Source of the DNA: Shewanella psychrophila
GTDB lineage: Bacteria; Pseudomonadota; Gammaproteobacteria; Enterobacterales; Shewanellaceae
NCBI RefSeq assembly: GCF_002005305.1
Contig: NZ_CP014782.1
Span: forward strand, 3,534,001 to 3,598,000
DNA length: 64,000 bases
Direction of reading: 5' to 3'
Below the pieces are notes generated by a model that saw only the letters and a list, made by a program, of their open reading frames with translations, made no database searches and had not been told where the DNA came from. Of the stretch, positions 17,401-27,100 are shown one piece after another (within the stretch, counting starts at the first letter, position 1; each line of letters starts with the position of its first letter). A program made the position numbers and the translations under genes.

Positions 17401-20400
17401 ACCGGTGAGTGGACCTATAACTTAGACAACAATGCTGCCGACAGTCTAGCCGAAAACCAATCAACCCAAGAGCAATTTCTGGTCACGGTCACCGATGAAT
17501 TTGGTGGCACAGATACCCAAATGGTGACCATCACCATATTTGGTACAAATGATAGTCCTGCTATCACTTCCTCAGTAACAGATGCCACAGGAGAAGTTTC
17601 TGAAGTAAATGACCCACAAACAGCTTCCGCTACAGGCACGCTCACCGCAGATGATGTCGATGATGGCGCAATATTAACTTGGAGTGGTAACGATACCTCA
17701 GCTCTTGGTCGTTTTGTTATAGATCCCGATACCGGTGAGTGGACTTACATTTTAGACAATGATGCTTCCAACAACTTGGCAGAAAACGAACAAGTTGTAG
17801 AAAACTTCCTAGTGACAGTCATTGATGAATTTGGGGCTACCGATACTCAACTGGTCTCTATTACCATTAACGGAACAAATGACGATCCCTTCATCACCTC
17901 TAACCTCGGTGATGCTACCGGTGATGTCCTCGAAGCGGGAGTCATGGACGGCGGTAATGTCCCTGAGTCTGGCGACTTAGTCACTGGCGGTACACTCACC
18001 GCCGATGACGTTGATAACGGTGCCAGCTGGAGTTGGACTTTCGTCCCCCAAATCAACAATTACGGTACCTTCACGCTCCACCCTGATACTGGGGTGTGGA
18101 GTTACACCCTTGCTGATAACCCATTGGTCGATGCCCTCGCCCAAGGTGAAATGCATGATGAAACCTTCTTGGTCACGGTCACTGATGAGCACGGTGCCTT
18201 TACTACCCAACTGGTGACCGTCACTGTCACGGGCACCAACGATGACCCAGAGATCACCAACATTGATTCCCTTATAGTTTCAGAAGAAGGGCTAGTAAAC
18301 GGAATTATTGATAATGTAGGTGATCCCACTGATACGACTGACTCACCAACTGATGGAGGTACGCTAACCTTTACAGATGTTGATAATCCAGATGTCTTAG
18401 ATATTACCGTGTCATTAGGTACCTCAACAACTGACGTTTTTTCTGATAATTTCTTAGTCAATTGGAGTTGGGACGGTAATACAAATACCTTAACAGGAAC
18501 TGCAAACAACATCGTAGTTATGACCATAGTGCTTGGCTCTGTTAGCGTTAACGCCTCTGTTTATAGTGTGGGATATACCGTTAACTTACTCGGACCACTG
18601 GATCACCTTGTCAATGATACCGAAGATCTCATGTCCATTAATTTTGGAGTCACAATCAATGATGGATTTGCTAATGTAGATACACTACTCAATGTCGTTG
18701 TCGAAGATGATGCCCCTCTCGATGAAGTCGATGAGTTAGCAACTCCCAGCATGCCTCATACTATTGATGAATTTATCACTGGTGATTTATTCGACCCTGG
18801 TGCCGATGGCTTCGGCAGTGTTGATTTTGAAGTCATTACCCAAGGGCTACAATCTAATGGCATAGATTTAATCTATACCATGAATGGCGATACATTAACT
18901 GCTACAGCGGGAAACACACCAGTATTTACCTTACAAGCGATACCTGATGGCACAGGTCATTTCGATTATAAGTTCACATTACTCGATCAAATAGACGTTG
19001 AAGTCCTAATCGATTATGACCTAAGTGGCGCTCCTGCAGGTAACAATGCCGCCTACTATGTCGACACAGACGGCTCAATCTATGCTCAAGATGATCAAGC
19101 GGCTATGGTTATTTCTACCATAACCGGTACTTTTAACGGCTCAGCTTCTTCAATCAACTCTAATGCACATGGTATTGGGGTTGGACCTCAGACATCTATC
19201 TATACAGGGGAAGCGATCAAATTTGTGTACGGTGTAGATGGAACGTCACTAGCAGCCATCAGTCTAGGAACAAACAATAACGGTAATCACACTGGAACCT
19301 CTGATATACAGTATATTGTGACTTACTCGGATAGCTCAACCAATGTTGTCAATACGACCATTAATGGAACTTTAACCATTGAAGAGTTGACGCAAAATGG
19401 CTTTGCTATCATCTCTATCGAAATATTGCATATGAGCGGTAATGACTTCCAAGTCACTGGATTGTCCTCTGTAGACACTCTCTTTAATGCACCAATCGAT
19501 TTAGAGTTTGCCTATGGCGCTACAGATAACGATGGTGATGCAGTAATATTCACCCCCGAAAACGATGGACACTTCACCATCACTCTAGAGCCTGAAAACT
19601 TCGTACCAGATGCTCGAAACAATACCTACCATGTAGACGAAGGCGAATCAGTAATCGGTAACATCATCGATGATGATGATACGAGTAACGGTATCGATAG
19701 TGATATTGATGGTGATACCTTGCTAATCACCCATATCAATGGTGTCGTTATAGTGTTTGATAATAATGGTGATGCCGAAGTTGAAATTACTGGCGGTACA
19801 TTATTTATCAATCAGGACGGTAGCTTTACTTTTGAACACGACGGTAGCGAAGATGCACCAACCAGCTTCACCTACACCATAGACGACGATAATGGTGGAA
19901 CAGATACCGCAACGGTTTATTTTGAGGTCTATTCTGAAGAAACATTTGGGCCAGAAGATGACACCACTGTAGAAACAGGCAATGCACACGATATCCTCAT
20001 AGGTGATACAACGGGTTTCGGTCCAGGTCAAAATTACAATATAGCCTTTATTATTGATACATCAGGCAGTATGGGAAGCGCGGTTAATACCGCCAGAACA
20101 CAGATAACAGAGGTGTTAAACCAGTTGATATCGACCATTGGTCAAGGTAATCCCGGAGTCGTAAATATCTTAGTAATAGACTTCAATACAGGTGCTGAAA
20201 TTCTTCTAAATATTGATTTATCAAATTTAGATGCAAGTATCATTGAGGCAGCTCTAGAAGATATGAATAGTGATGGATGGACAAATTATGAAGCCGCATT
20301 TAACCTTGCGACGACTTGGTTTACTTCTGGGTTGGCTTCAACAAACTTAGGAATGAATTACACTTTCTTCGTTACAGATGGTGAACCTACAAAACCTGGT

Positions 20401-21327
20401 GATGATGATAATGACTATGAAGAAGCTTACCTTGCTGCCGTAGCAGCTTTTGCATTGCTCACTTTTGAAGACCTGACTTACGTCCAAGCGATAGGGCTAG
20501 GAAATGCATTTAACCCTAATGACCCAGATTATATACTGGATCAATTCGACTCGGGCGCTACCCCACTGACGAGTGTCGATGTTGATAACTTAGCAGATGC
20601 CATACTACAAACAGAATTATTACCAGGAAATGATGATCTTAATGCAGGTAATGGTAACGATATCATTTTTGGTGACTTGATCGAATTTGACGGTATAGAC
20701 GAAGAAGGGTTTGATGCACTCGTTGAATATGTTGAAGCACAGCCAAATACAGATCTAAACAACGATACCAATATTTCCAACTATGAAGTCCACAGCTACG
20801 TATCAGCCAATGCTAGTGACTTTGATGTATCACGGGAAAACGACGGTAATGACATTCTTACTGGTGGAGACGGTAACAATATCCTATTTGGCCAAGGTGG
20901 AGATGACCAGCTACTCGGCGGCAATGGCAACGACCTGATGTATGGCGGTGATGATAATGATGAGTTAGTGGGTGGTAGTGGTGATGACCAGATGCATGGC
21001 GGAGAAGGCAATGACACCTTCATCTGGAATACTGATTCCATCAACGGCGAAAGCGATACTGTATTGGACTTCGATGCTGTAGAAGATGTACTCGACCTTT
21101 CTGACCTTCTTTCTGGCGAAACTGATAACGCACTAGATCTAGTTGATTATTTATCTTTCGATGTTTCAGGCGGAGATACGATTATCACTATCGATCTTGA
21201 TGGTAATGGGGCAGGCACAGATACTATCACTATTCTTCTTCAAGGAACCAGTTTAGCCGGAGTTGGTGATCAAGCCATTATTCAAGGTTTACTCGATAAT
21301 AATGCACTCATCGTAGATGTTGCGTAA
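14494..21327 (+). CDS. Giant RTX adhesin 1 with LapG-cleavable retention module
   Basis: 2278 residues from ATG 14494 (AGGA 7 bp upstream; ATG 14488 is too close). N-terminal LapA-type retention module (about 1-110) followed by DPTAGLPETAAG, whose TAAG (residues 112-115) is the LapG di-alanine site, then a Gly-rich linker. About eight VCBS/cadherin-like repeats follow (about 301-1252), each ending near ITxxGTNDxPxIT. Next come further Ig-like domains, a von Willebrand A domain with an intact MIDAS start DTSGS at about 1855, a short conserved domain, RTX nonapeptides (about 2115-2178) and a type I secretion tail (LSDLLSGETDN, IIQGLLDNNALIV). It should be exported by the LapB-LapC-AggA system downstream and held in the outer membrane until LapG cuts it. 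Not the usual bpfA; apparently an extra, MapA-like paralogue. Confidence 0.9.
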   Translation: MGVSVAKQDAVVTNLVGQLKAKDEQGNIRDVTIGDLIRDGEQLIFSPNSQFILQMADGTIITETNFAEPIPEISLGAAPEFATAPVSADAEIAALQAQILAGEDPTAGLPETAAGTAAGGGGGNEGGSDYITLGRTGDETLAGAGYDTAGFELAPAPTEDSLILTAEIPDLPTIGASSITLFEANLSLGSNPLVTDLTQSDSLLIDAEAGVGILTINGIDIVVGGIFVGPITITTDNGELVLTSFDPDTNALDYNFTLTSGVDNSISDPFSQTFTALVTDLADNTTTSTITVNIVDDNPSGVDDTNNVSEDGDTSIAGNVLLNDTQGADSAVLSQITNSDGTTVAVSDATGISGSFGLLQISADGSYTYQLDNSLDNIQALAEGEQVTETFTYQLTDTDGDSVLVTLAITITGTNDDPVIVIVDPGDPDDPDGPIPAGNEGLVIESGNEDDGTIIPGVVTATGSLAGTDVDNGAVLTWSGDPNGEFGSLVIDPVTGEWTYSLDNSLADSLAEGDAVQDIFIVTVTDELGATSTQQITITVNGTNDSPIITSSEVDATGSVSELESEEPLTTIQSTTGTLAATDVDSGAVLSWSGNDNSALGSFVIDPNTAEWTYTLDNAAADSLAEGEQVEETFLVTVTDEFGATDTQLVSITVTGANDNPIITPPPEEQEGDGYDTGTVIEAGNLDDGTVVSGFPTATGMLEATDVDNGAVLTWSGDATGSLGSFSIDPDSGEWLFNLDNDASDSLAEGQSTQEQFLVTVTDEFGGTDTQLVTITIIGTNDSPIITSSVSDATGAVTEFDEDEQQQTGEQVATGTLTATDVDSGAVLSWSGDDTSALGSFVIDPSSGEWTYTLDNDASNSLAQNEQVVENFLVTVTDEFGATDTQLVTITITGTNDNPIITPPPEEQEGEGYDTGTVIEAGNLDDGTVVPGFPTATGMLEATDVDNGAVLTWSGDATGSLGSFSIDPDTGEWTYNLDNNAADSLAENQSTQEQFLVTVTDEFGGTDTQMVTITIFGTNDSPAITSSVTDATGEVSEVNDPQTASATGTLTADDVDDGAILTWSGNDTSALGRFVIDPDTGEWTYILDNDASNNLAENEQVVENFLVTVIDEFGATDTQLVSITINGTNDDPFITSNLGDATGDVLEAGVMDGGNVPESGDLVTGGTLTADDVDNGASWSWTFVPQINNYGTFTLHPDTGVWSYTLADNPLVDALAQGEMHDETFLVTVTDEHGAFTTQLVTVTVTGTNDDPEITNIDSLIVSEEGLVNGIIDNVGDPTDTTDSPTDGGTLTFTDVDNPDVLDITVSLGTSTTDVFSDNFLVNWSWDGNTNTLTGTANNIVVMTIVLGSVSVNASVYSVGYTVNLLGPLDHLVNDTEDLMSINFGVTINDGFANVDTLLNVVVEDDAPLDEVDELATPSMPHTIDEFITGDLFDPGADGFGSVDFEVITQGLQSNGIDLIYTMNGDTLTATAGNTPVFTLQAIPDGTGHFDYKFTLLDQIDVEVLIDYDLSGAPAGNNAAYYVDTDGSIYAQDDQAAMVISTITGTFNGSASSINSNAHGIGVGPQTSIYTGEAIKFVYGVDGTSLAAISLGTNNNGNHTGTSDIQYIVTYSDSSTNVVNTTINGTLTIEELTQNGFAIISIEILHMSGNDFQVTGLSSVDTLFNAPIDLEFAYGATDNDGDAVIFTPENDGHFTITLEPENFVPDARNNTYHVDEGESVIGNIIDDDDTSNGIDSDIDGDTLLITHINGVVIVFDNNGDAEVEITGGTLFINQDGSFTFEHDGSEDAPTSFTYTIDDDNGGTDTATVYFEVYSEETFGPEDDTTVETGNAHDILIGDTTGFGPGQNYNIAFIIDTSGSMGSAVNTARTQITEVLNQLISTIGQGNPGVVNILVIDFNTGAEILLNIDLSNLDASIIEAALEDMNSDGWTNYEAAFNLATTWFTSGLASTNLGMNYTFFVTDGEPTKPGDDDNDYEEAYLAAVAAFALLTFEDLTYVQAIGLGNAFNPNDPDYILDQFDSGATPLTSVDVDNLADAILQTELLPGNDDLNAGNGNDIIFGDLIEFDGIDEEGFDALVEYVEAQPNTDLNNDTNISNYEVHSYVSANASDFDVSRENDGNDILTGGDGNNILFGQGGDDQLLGGNGNDLMYGGDDNDELVGGSGDDQMHGGEGNDTFIWNTDSINGESDTVLDFDAVEDVLDLSDLLSGETDNALDLVDYLSFDVSGGDTIITIDLDGNGAGTDTITILLQGTSLAGVGDQAIIQGLLDNNALIVDVA
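14827..14838 (+). other. Predicted LapG cleavage site (TAAG) in adhesin 1
   Basis: Codes Thr-Ala-Ala-Gly at residues 112-115, after a GEDPT motif, as in LapA of Pseudomonas fluorescens, where LapG cuts within the Ala-Ala-Gly sequence at about residue 108. A second TAAG lies four residues downstream, but only the first has the expected DPT-x(n)-TAAG spacing. Confidence 0.8.
15820..18250 (+). repeat. Tandem VCBS repeats in adhesin 1 with a 714-bp super-repeat
   Basis: Seven of the eight VCBS modules (about 115-125 residues each) lie here. Two neighbouring modules form a larger unit of 238 residues: the block starting near 16513 recurs at 17227 (offset 714 bp) with near-identical DNA through TATGCTCGAAGC and GGCGCAGTACTCACCTGGAG. 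A more diverged copy begins near 15800. Such DNA identity points to recent duplication or gene conversion. Confidence 0.85.
20839..21026 (+). repeat. RTX nonapeptide repeats, C terminus of adhesin 1
   Basis: About six GGxGxDxLx-type calcium-binding nonapeptides (for example GGDGNNILF, GQGGDDQLL, GGNGNDLMY, GGSGDDQMH, GGEGNDTFI). They precede the secretion signal and fold on calcium outside the cell. Confidence 0.9.
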
Positions 21328-21331
21328 TTAC

Positions 21332-21359
21332 AGCAGTCTAATAAGTTGATTAGCCTGCT
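21332..21359 (+). terminator. Weak hairpin between adhesin 1 and tadG-like gene
   Basis: Stem AGCAG-T-CTAAT (21332-21342) / ATTAG-C-CTGCT (21349-21359) with one internal mismatch and no T run. It could partly terminate or protect the adhesin mRNA 3' end and lower expression of the downstream Tad-type genes. Confidence 0.3.
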
Positions 21360-21441
21360 AAGCTATACATGTTTGATGAACAAGATTATCGCTACTAGAC
21401 TTAAGTAAGGATTATTAACAGAACTGACTTAAGGTGCTTTC

Positions 21442-22905
21442 ATGGTCGAAATAAGCTCTCTGGGCCGAAAGATGAAAGGAATTATCGCACCATTAGCCGT
21501 GGTGTCCTTACTCGCCTTAATCGCAATGGCGGGCTTGGCATTAGACTCAGGGAAAGTTTACTCAGATTATCGCCGAGCCCAAACCGCCGCCGACGCCGCC
21601 GCCCTAGCCGGTGCATTTGAGAAGTTTTATGGCCGTGACTCCACTATTATCACAGCAGCAAATACTGAAGCTATCGTCAATGGTTTTACTCACGGTAATG
21701 AAGGTATCGACGTAGTCATTAACCATCCACCATTAACAGGCTTCTACATCGGCGATCCCTTTTCTGTAGAAGTGATAATCACTCAACCAACCCTCACCTT
21801 CTTCTCAAAAATACTCAATATAGATTCTATCCCCTACAAGGTAAGAGCCGTAGCAAATGGTAATACCGCCAGCGGGATCAACTGCGTTTATGTCCTCGAC
21901 AACGAACAAAAAAAAGCCTTCGAAGTCACTAGTGACTCGGTACTCGACGCGCGCTGTGGAATTTGGGTAAATTCAGACGATAGCGGTGCAGCCAGCGTGG
22001 TTGAGAGTGGAGCTTGTGTGAAAGCCGGCATGATCACTGTCGTTGGCGGCTATACAACCGGACAAACTTGTGATTTAGGCGGAGACGCCTACCAATGTGA
22101 TAATGATGGGGACTGCCCTCTCAGTGGTATGGGCTTACCACCCGAAGAATCCCCCTTACCCGCACCAGACCCTTTTGCAGGCCTGACGCCGCCGACAGTT
22201 GATAGAAGCTCTGGCGCATGTCCAGCGGATGAAAGTTGCAATGCCAGTGGGTGTAGTGGCAAAAAGAAAGACTCAGGTGGTCCCTATGAGCCATACACCA
22301 TAGATACCAATGGCTCAGTAACTCTTAATCCCGGTACGTATTGTGGCGGGATATTAGTGAAAAAAGGCACTGCAAACCTCAATACTGGGGTATATATTCT
22401 TCGAGGCGGTGGGCTCGTAGTTGAAGGAGCAGACTCAGAAGCCATCGGCACAAGTGTTTCCTTTTATAATACTTGCTATTGGGCCTGTGATGATTCTAAT
22501 TCGGATCATGACCCCGAAAAAGGTAAAGAATGGTTTTGGACTCTGGACATCAACTCAAGCTCTGAGGCTAACTTTTCCGCACCACCTTGCCTAGGCGGTA
22601 CAAGCGGTAGTCAATGTGAAGGTCTAGATGGGATTTTATTCTTCTCAGATAGAGATGCCCCTTCTTCAGATGATCCAGGCTCTTACCCAGTAAACAGAAT
22701 AGATAGCAGTGTGACGGCAACATTAGCCGGAGCTATATATGTGGGTAATCAGCACTTAAAGTTTCATAGCAACTCAACGGGTAACCCATCCGATACTATC
22801 TTAGTGTCAAAGTTTTTAGAGATTTCGAGTGGCTCAACCGTGGAGATTAGTAATTTCACCGGCTCAGGTGGCTCTCCGCTTAAACGGGTTACTTTGGTTG
22901 AGTAA
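21442..22905 (+). CDS. TadG-like pilus assembly protein
   Basis: 487 residues. The short basic head, membrane segment (about 13-35: IIAPLAVVSLLALIAMAGLA) and following DYRRAQTAADAAALAGA are the N-terminal signature of TadG/TadE-like (DUF2134, Flp-pilus) proteins. The long extracytoplasmic part is Cys-rich in the middle (about 160-280, many paired Cys) with a Gly/Ser-rich C-terminal half that includes SVTATLAGAIYVGNQHLKF. TadG proteins are membrane-anchored pilus-associated proteins. AAGGTG precedes the ATG. It is followed 10 bp later by a TadE-like gene. No Tad ATPase, secretin or peptidase is in the window. Confidence 0.78.
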   Translation: MVEISSLGRKMKGIIAPLAVVSLLALIAMAGLALDSGKVYSDYRRAQTAADAAALAGAFEKFYGRDSTIITAANTEAIVNGFTHGNEGIDVVINHPPLTGFYIGDPFSVEVIITQPTLTFFSKILNIDSIPYKVRAVANGNTASGINCVYVLDNEQKKAFEVTSDSVLDARCGIWVNSDDSGAASVVESGACVKAGMITVVGGYTTGQTCDLGGDAYQCDNDGDCPLSGMGLPPEESPLPAPDPFAGLTPPTVDRSSGACPADESCNASGCSGKKKDSGGPYEPYTIDTNGSVTLNPGTYCGGILVKKGTANLNTGVYILRGGGLVVEGADSEAIGTSVSFYNTCYWACDDSNSDHDPEKGKEWFWTLDINSSSEANFSAPPCLGGTSGSQCEGLDGILFFSDRDAPSSDDPGSYPVNRIDSSVTATLAGAIYVGNQHLKFHSNSTGNPSDTILVSKFLEISSGSTVEISNFTGSGGSPLKRVTLVE

Positions 22906-22915
22906 GGAGCAATAT

Positions 22916-23392
22916 ATGAATGTAAGTCGGCAATTCACTTTGAATTCAACTAAACAAAAGGGGGTTGCAGCCATTGAGGCCGTCATTGTTTTGCCCATTA
23001 TCATCTTTATTATGCTGGCAGTAATCGATTTTGGCCGTATCATGTATGTATCGATTACCACCACCAACGCCGCACGTGCAGCAGCCGGCTATGCAGCGCA
23101 AAGTACCAATCTCGTCATAGACACATCTGGAATCAAGGCCTCTGCACTTTCGGAAGCTAGCGATCTCATTAGCGATGCCTTTAACTCAGATCCCGTAGCT
23201 GTAAGTTCGAAACGTGTGTGTAAGTGCCCAGGTAGCAGCAGCGAAGTCTTTTGTACTAGCAACTTATGCACGGGTCAGGTTCAGATATTTGTAGAAGTAA
23301 CGGCAACTCGCGACTTTCGTACCGTCGTTTCTTATCCACTCATACCCAATCAACTTGTAATAAGCAGAACCGCTACCATTAGGGCGCAATAG
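22916..23392 (+). CDS. TadE-like pseudopilin 1
   Basis: 158 residues from ATG 22916, chosen because AAGGAGC lies just upstream (the frame is open to 22829 inside tadG, which is not plausible). KQKG/VAAIEAVIVLPIII shows a prepilin-peptidase-like Gly followed by a hydrophobic helix with Glu at +5, as in TadE/TadF. A soluble domain follows with a Cys cluster (CKCPGSSSEVFCTSNLC). TadE/TadF are minor pseudopilins needed for Flp pilus or tight-adherence systems. Transcribed with the TadG-like gene (10-bp gap) and the next TadE-like gene (2-bp gap). Confidence 0.8.
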   Translation: MNVSRQFTLNSTKQKGVAAIEAVIVLPIIIFIMLAVIDFGRIMYVSITTTNAARAAAGYAAQSTNLVIDTSGIKASALSEASDLISDAFNSDPVAVSSKRVCKCPGSSSEVFCTSNLCTGQVQIFVEVTATRDFRTVVSYPLIPNQLVISRTATIRAQ

Positions 23393-23394
23393 CG

Positions 23395-23862
23395 ATGAAA
23401 AGATATCTACAATCAAATCAACTCAGCTACAAAAAGATTAGCAAGTTCCAAAAAGGTTTAGCTGCGGTAGAAGCTGCAATTGTCGCTCCCATATTTTTTC
23501 TCATTCTATTTGCTATTCTCGATGGTGCCAGGATGATATACGCTTACGGAGCCGTTGCTCATGCAGCTCGAGAAGGTGTGCGTTATGCTGTAGTCAGAGG
23601 CGCAGAAGCAGGTGATGACCTACGTAGAGTAGGAGACTCACCGACTACCGATGCGAAAATTGAGGCTCACGTATTGCAAAGGGCACAGCCTCTGGAGCGA
23701 ATACGAATAACCACCACATGGGAGGAAGACGCGAATCAACTTCGGGATCAAGGTGCCGGTAAAGTTGTGGAAATACAAATTGAGCACGATTTCGAACCAG
23801 TTACCCCCTTCTTACCAGCGATTACATTATCTAGCACATCTCGAACAGTGATCTATTTTTGA
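23395..23862 (+). CDS. TadE-like pseudopilin 2
   Basis: 155 residues. KFQKG/LAAVEAAIVAPIFF again has Gly, then Glu at +5 and a hydrophobic helix. The following GAVAHAAREGVRYAVVRGAE is highly typical of TadE family proteins. It starts 2 bp after the previous stop, so the three Tad-type genes are one unit. Function is presumed to be a minor pseudopilin. Processing would need a prepilin peptidase encoded elsewhere. Confidence 0.82.
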   Translation: MKRYLQSNQLSYKKISKFQKGLAAVEAAIVAPIFFLILFAILDGARMIYAYGAVAHAAREGVRYAVVRGAEAGDDLRRVGDSPTTDAKIEAHVLQRAQPLERIRITTTWEEDANQLRDQGAGKVVEIQIEHDFEPVTPFLPAITLSSTSRTVIYF

Positions 23863-24188
23863 CACTTACTATACCTGACAACATTTGACTAACTATTTTC
23901 GATTACAAGAAGTGCAAAATTGAACTAGAAACCCAGTCCAAAAAGCTATGCACCCTAGCGCCCAGTAAACACATAAATGCAACATTAAACACGACTAACC
24001 GACACCCAGCAATTTAGAAGCACGTAAAACTATCGAGTTACACACAAATAGATATTCAAACGTCAACAAATTGACCCTAACCACCACATGGGTTAACATT
24101 TGTGATCCTATTGTAGGTATATGCCGCCGATGTTGGGTAAAGGGTTTACCAGAGCTGCACTGTTAACGTTATTCGCTTGGAGTTAAGA
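23863..24188 (+). promoter_or_regulatory. Intergenic leader of the bpfA-like adhesin
   Basis: 326 bp without genes. The best promoter candidate is TTGACC (24071-24076), 17-bp spacer, TAACAT (24094-24099), about 90 bp ahead of the start codon. A half CRP-like TGTGA follows at about 24101. No terminator is seen after the second TadE-like gene, so read-through from the upstream unit is also possible. Confidence 0.4.
24071..24099 (+). promoter_or_regulatory. Candidate sigma-70 promoter for bpfA-like gene
   Basis: TTGACC and TAACAT separated by exactly 17 bp. Matches to consensus are 5/6 and 4/6. Position fits a 5' leader of roughly 80 nt. Confidence 0.45.
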
Positions 24189-27100
24189 ATGAAATCTTTA
24201 GTCACCACACAACACGGACAAGTTTTAATTGCTAATGGAGAGGTCACCGTAGAAGTAGATGGTGAGAATCGACCAGTGGTATCAGGCGAACAACTCCCAA
24301 TTGGCACGGCATTATTTTTAGAAGACGGCGCAGAGCTTGAGATCGCCTATGAAGATGGTACAAGCTTCTCCAATCAAACTGAGCAGATTGAAGACTCTGA
24401 AGTGGCTGATACTGACACGTCTGTCATAGACGAAATCCAAGCTATTCAAGCTCAAATCGCAGCAGGAGAAGACCCAACTCAAGGGCCCGATACCGCAGCT
24501 GGTGCCGGTACAAATGGTAATGAAGGTGGTGACTTTGTATCGTTAGGACGTAGCGGTGATGAAACTTTAGCAGGCTCAGGTTTTGACACATCTTTCGGTG
24601 CACCTATTAATGTAAATGCGACATTAACGGCTAACCTTTCTCTAGCTCAAACAGATAATCAAACAACAGATAGCTTTAAAATAGCCCAATTCACCGATAA
24701 TTTTGTCAATGGTGTAGCTTATACAACATCTTCAGGACTGAGTGGATTCACTGGCGATATGGGAGCTGATGGCTCATTCGCGTACAACCCTGGAGACACC
24801 ATCACCTTTAGTATTGGCGATGTCATCATTGCCAGCTTTAGTGCCGATGTCATTCAAGGCACCATTCTTTTCCTTCAGGATATTGCCGGTACATCACTTT
24901 CAGATAGCAACATGAACTATGTTGAAAACATGGCTATCTTCTTACAAGCTTTGGATAACGACCTCAGTGATGGAACCGACGATGGTATCTTACAGACTAA
25001 TAGCCTAGTCAACCTAGATGCTAGCTACACGTCTAACATCAATATTATTGCAGCGATTCATGAAGCATTAACGGGTTATATCGACCCCACTACTGGTCAA
25101 CCATTGAACCTAGCAACTGCGGGTAAAGAGATGTTATCTCTCGTACTGGCTGACCTAGGTATCATCTTCACTCGTGACTCAGAGTTTGATCCGAGCGGTG
25201 CGAATACCTTCGAGACTCTGGCAATGGAGCATGTTGCCGACACTATCGATGACTTAGCCGGTGATCGCGGCCCGGTAACTGCAGACGATCGTACCGCAGA
25301 TATACTTGATGTGCCTGGCGGGCTAATTACCTACAACTACAATGAATTAGATGGAAAGATCACCTTTTCAGCCAATGATCTACTGGCGGGCGCTTCGGGT
25401 CAGCAGGTAACTACTGAAAATTTAGTCGTTAAAAATGTACAGCTTAATGCTGACTTCGCCGACATAGGCACACTTGTCGATCTTGGAAACGGTAATTACG
25501 AGATAATTCTCAATGCTGGTATCACTCAATATGACTTAGAAGGTCTAAGCATCGATTACCGTGTTGAAGATTGGACCGCCTTCAGAGAGATCACTTCGGC
25601 AACACAAGATCAGTTTAAATCACATCTATCGGCAGATATTCCAGATGTATTTGAGCATGATGGATTCAACCAGTTTACCTTAAACAGTGAACTGACCTTC
25701 GCTGATGATCAACGATTAGAAATCAACTTTACCAGTGAGAGCATGAGTGAGCAGCTTGGTTTTCCCATTGCTGAATACGCCGATGATTATCTAGTACCAC
25801 TAGAATATTCGAATGATGGTGGCCTCACTTGGCAAACCATGACAGTTACATCTGTTGACTATAGCGGCAGTATACCTCGTCCTATTTTTGGCTTTGTCTT
25901 AGAGTCTGGAAATGACAGTGTCATCATACGTGTACCTATCTTTGATGATGTAGCTATAGAACCTACCGAGTATTTCATTGCCGAAGTCACAGGTGAAAAT
26001 GTCTACGATGAAACACTGCAATTTGCCATTTTTGACAATGATGCCGATGGTTCAAGCCTCCCCCAAATAGATATTGATTATGTTATCGTGATCGAAGGGA
26101 TGGAAAATGCTGTATTCACCCTCACATTGAGTGAGGCAAGTACAGAAACTGTTACCGTTAACTACAGTACAGAAGAGCTTTCAGCACTATTTGGCGAAGA
26201 TTTCATCTCTGTATCAGGCACCGTAACCTTCCTTCCTGGTGAAACAACCGCCTATATCACTGTACCAATTGTTGATGATTTAATCATCGAAGATAGTCCT
26301 GAGTTTGCAATTATCAACCTGACAGACCCAGTAAATGCTGCACTCGTCGATGCCCAAGGTACTTTACGTATCTTCGATAACGATGGTCCATCAAATACAG
26401 CAGTAAGCATAGATATCGACCCTATCACCGGTGATAATTTAATTACCGATGCTGAGGGTAATCAAGCGATAACTGTCACAGGTACAGTTTCGGCCGATGC
26501 CTCTATTACTGTTGGTATAGTGATCCTCACGATTAATGGTCAAACCTATCAGACAGAGATGAATGCCGACGGCACCTTCTCGATTGAAGTTGCAGGATCT
26601 GAGCTAATTAATGATCCAGATACCATTATAGAGGGGATTGTATATGGCTTTGGAGCAGGCGGAGCACAAGGTACTGCAAATACAACTGAAAACTATGATG
26701 TCGAGTCCATATTAGCTAATGACAGCAACACTATCGATGAAGATACTGTGGCAACTGGTAATGTATTAGATAACGATTCAGACATAGATAATGACCTTTC
26801 CGTTGTCAGCTTCGAAGTTAATGGTGATACATACACTACAGGCACAACAGTTCAACTTGAAGGCGGCTCACTGATCATCAATGACGATGGCACTTACACC
26901 TTTACGCCAAATGAAAACTGGAACGGCTCAGTTCCTGTCATCACTTATACAACCAATACTGGTTCTACCGCGACACTCACTCTTGAAGTCACCCCAGTCG
27001 ATGACCCGAGCGTACTCGTCAATGACAGCAACACTATCGATGAAGATACTGTGGCAACAGGTAATGTATTAGATAACGATATAGACATAGATAATGCTCT

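Noticed and set aside
15252..20031. Many open frames on the minus strand inside the adhesins
   Set aside because: They are shadows of biased, repetitive adhesin coding sequence, with no ribosome sites or recognisable products.
22829..22915. Start of TadE-like gene 1 inside tadG
   Set aside because: No ribosome site; ATG 22916 has AAGGAGC and gives the expected pseudopilin leader.
24177..24188. TTG start of the BpfA-like adhesin
   Set aside because: The TTGGAG is the Shine-Dalgarno of the ATG at 24189.
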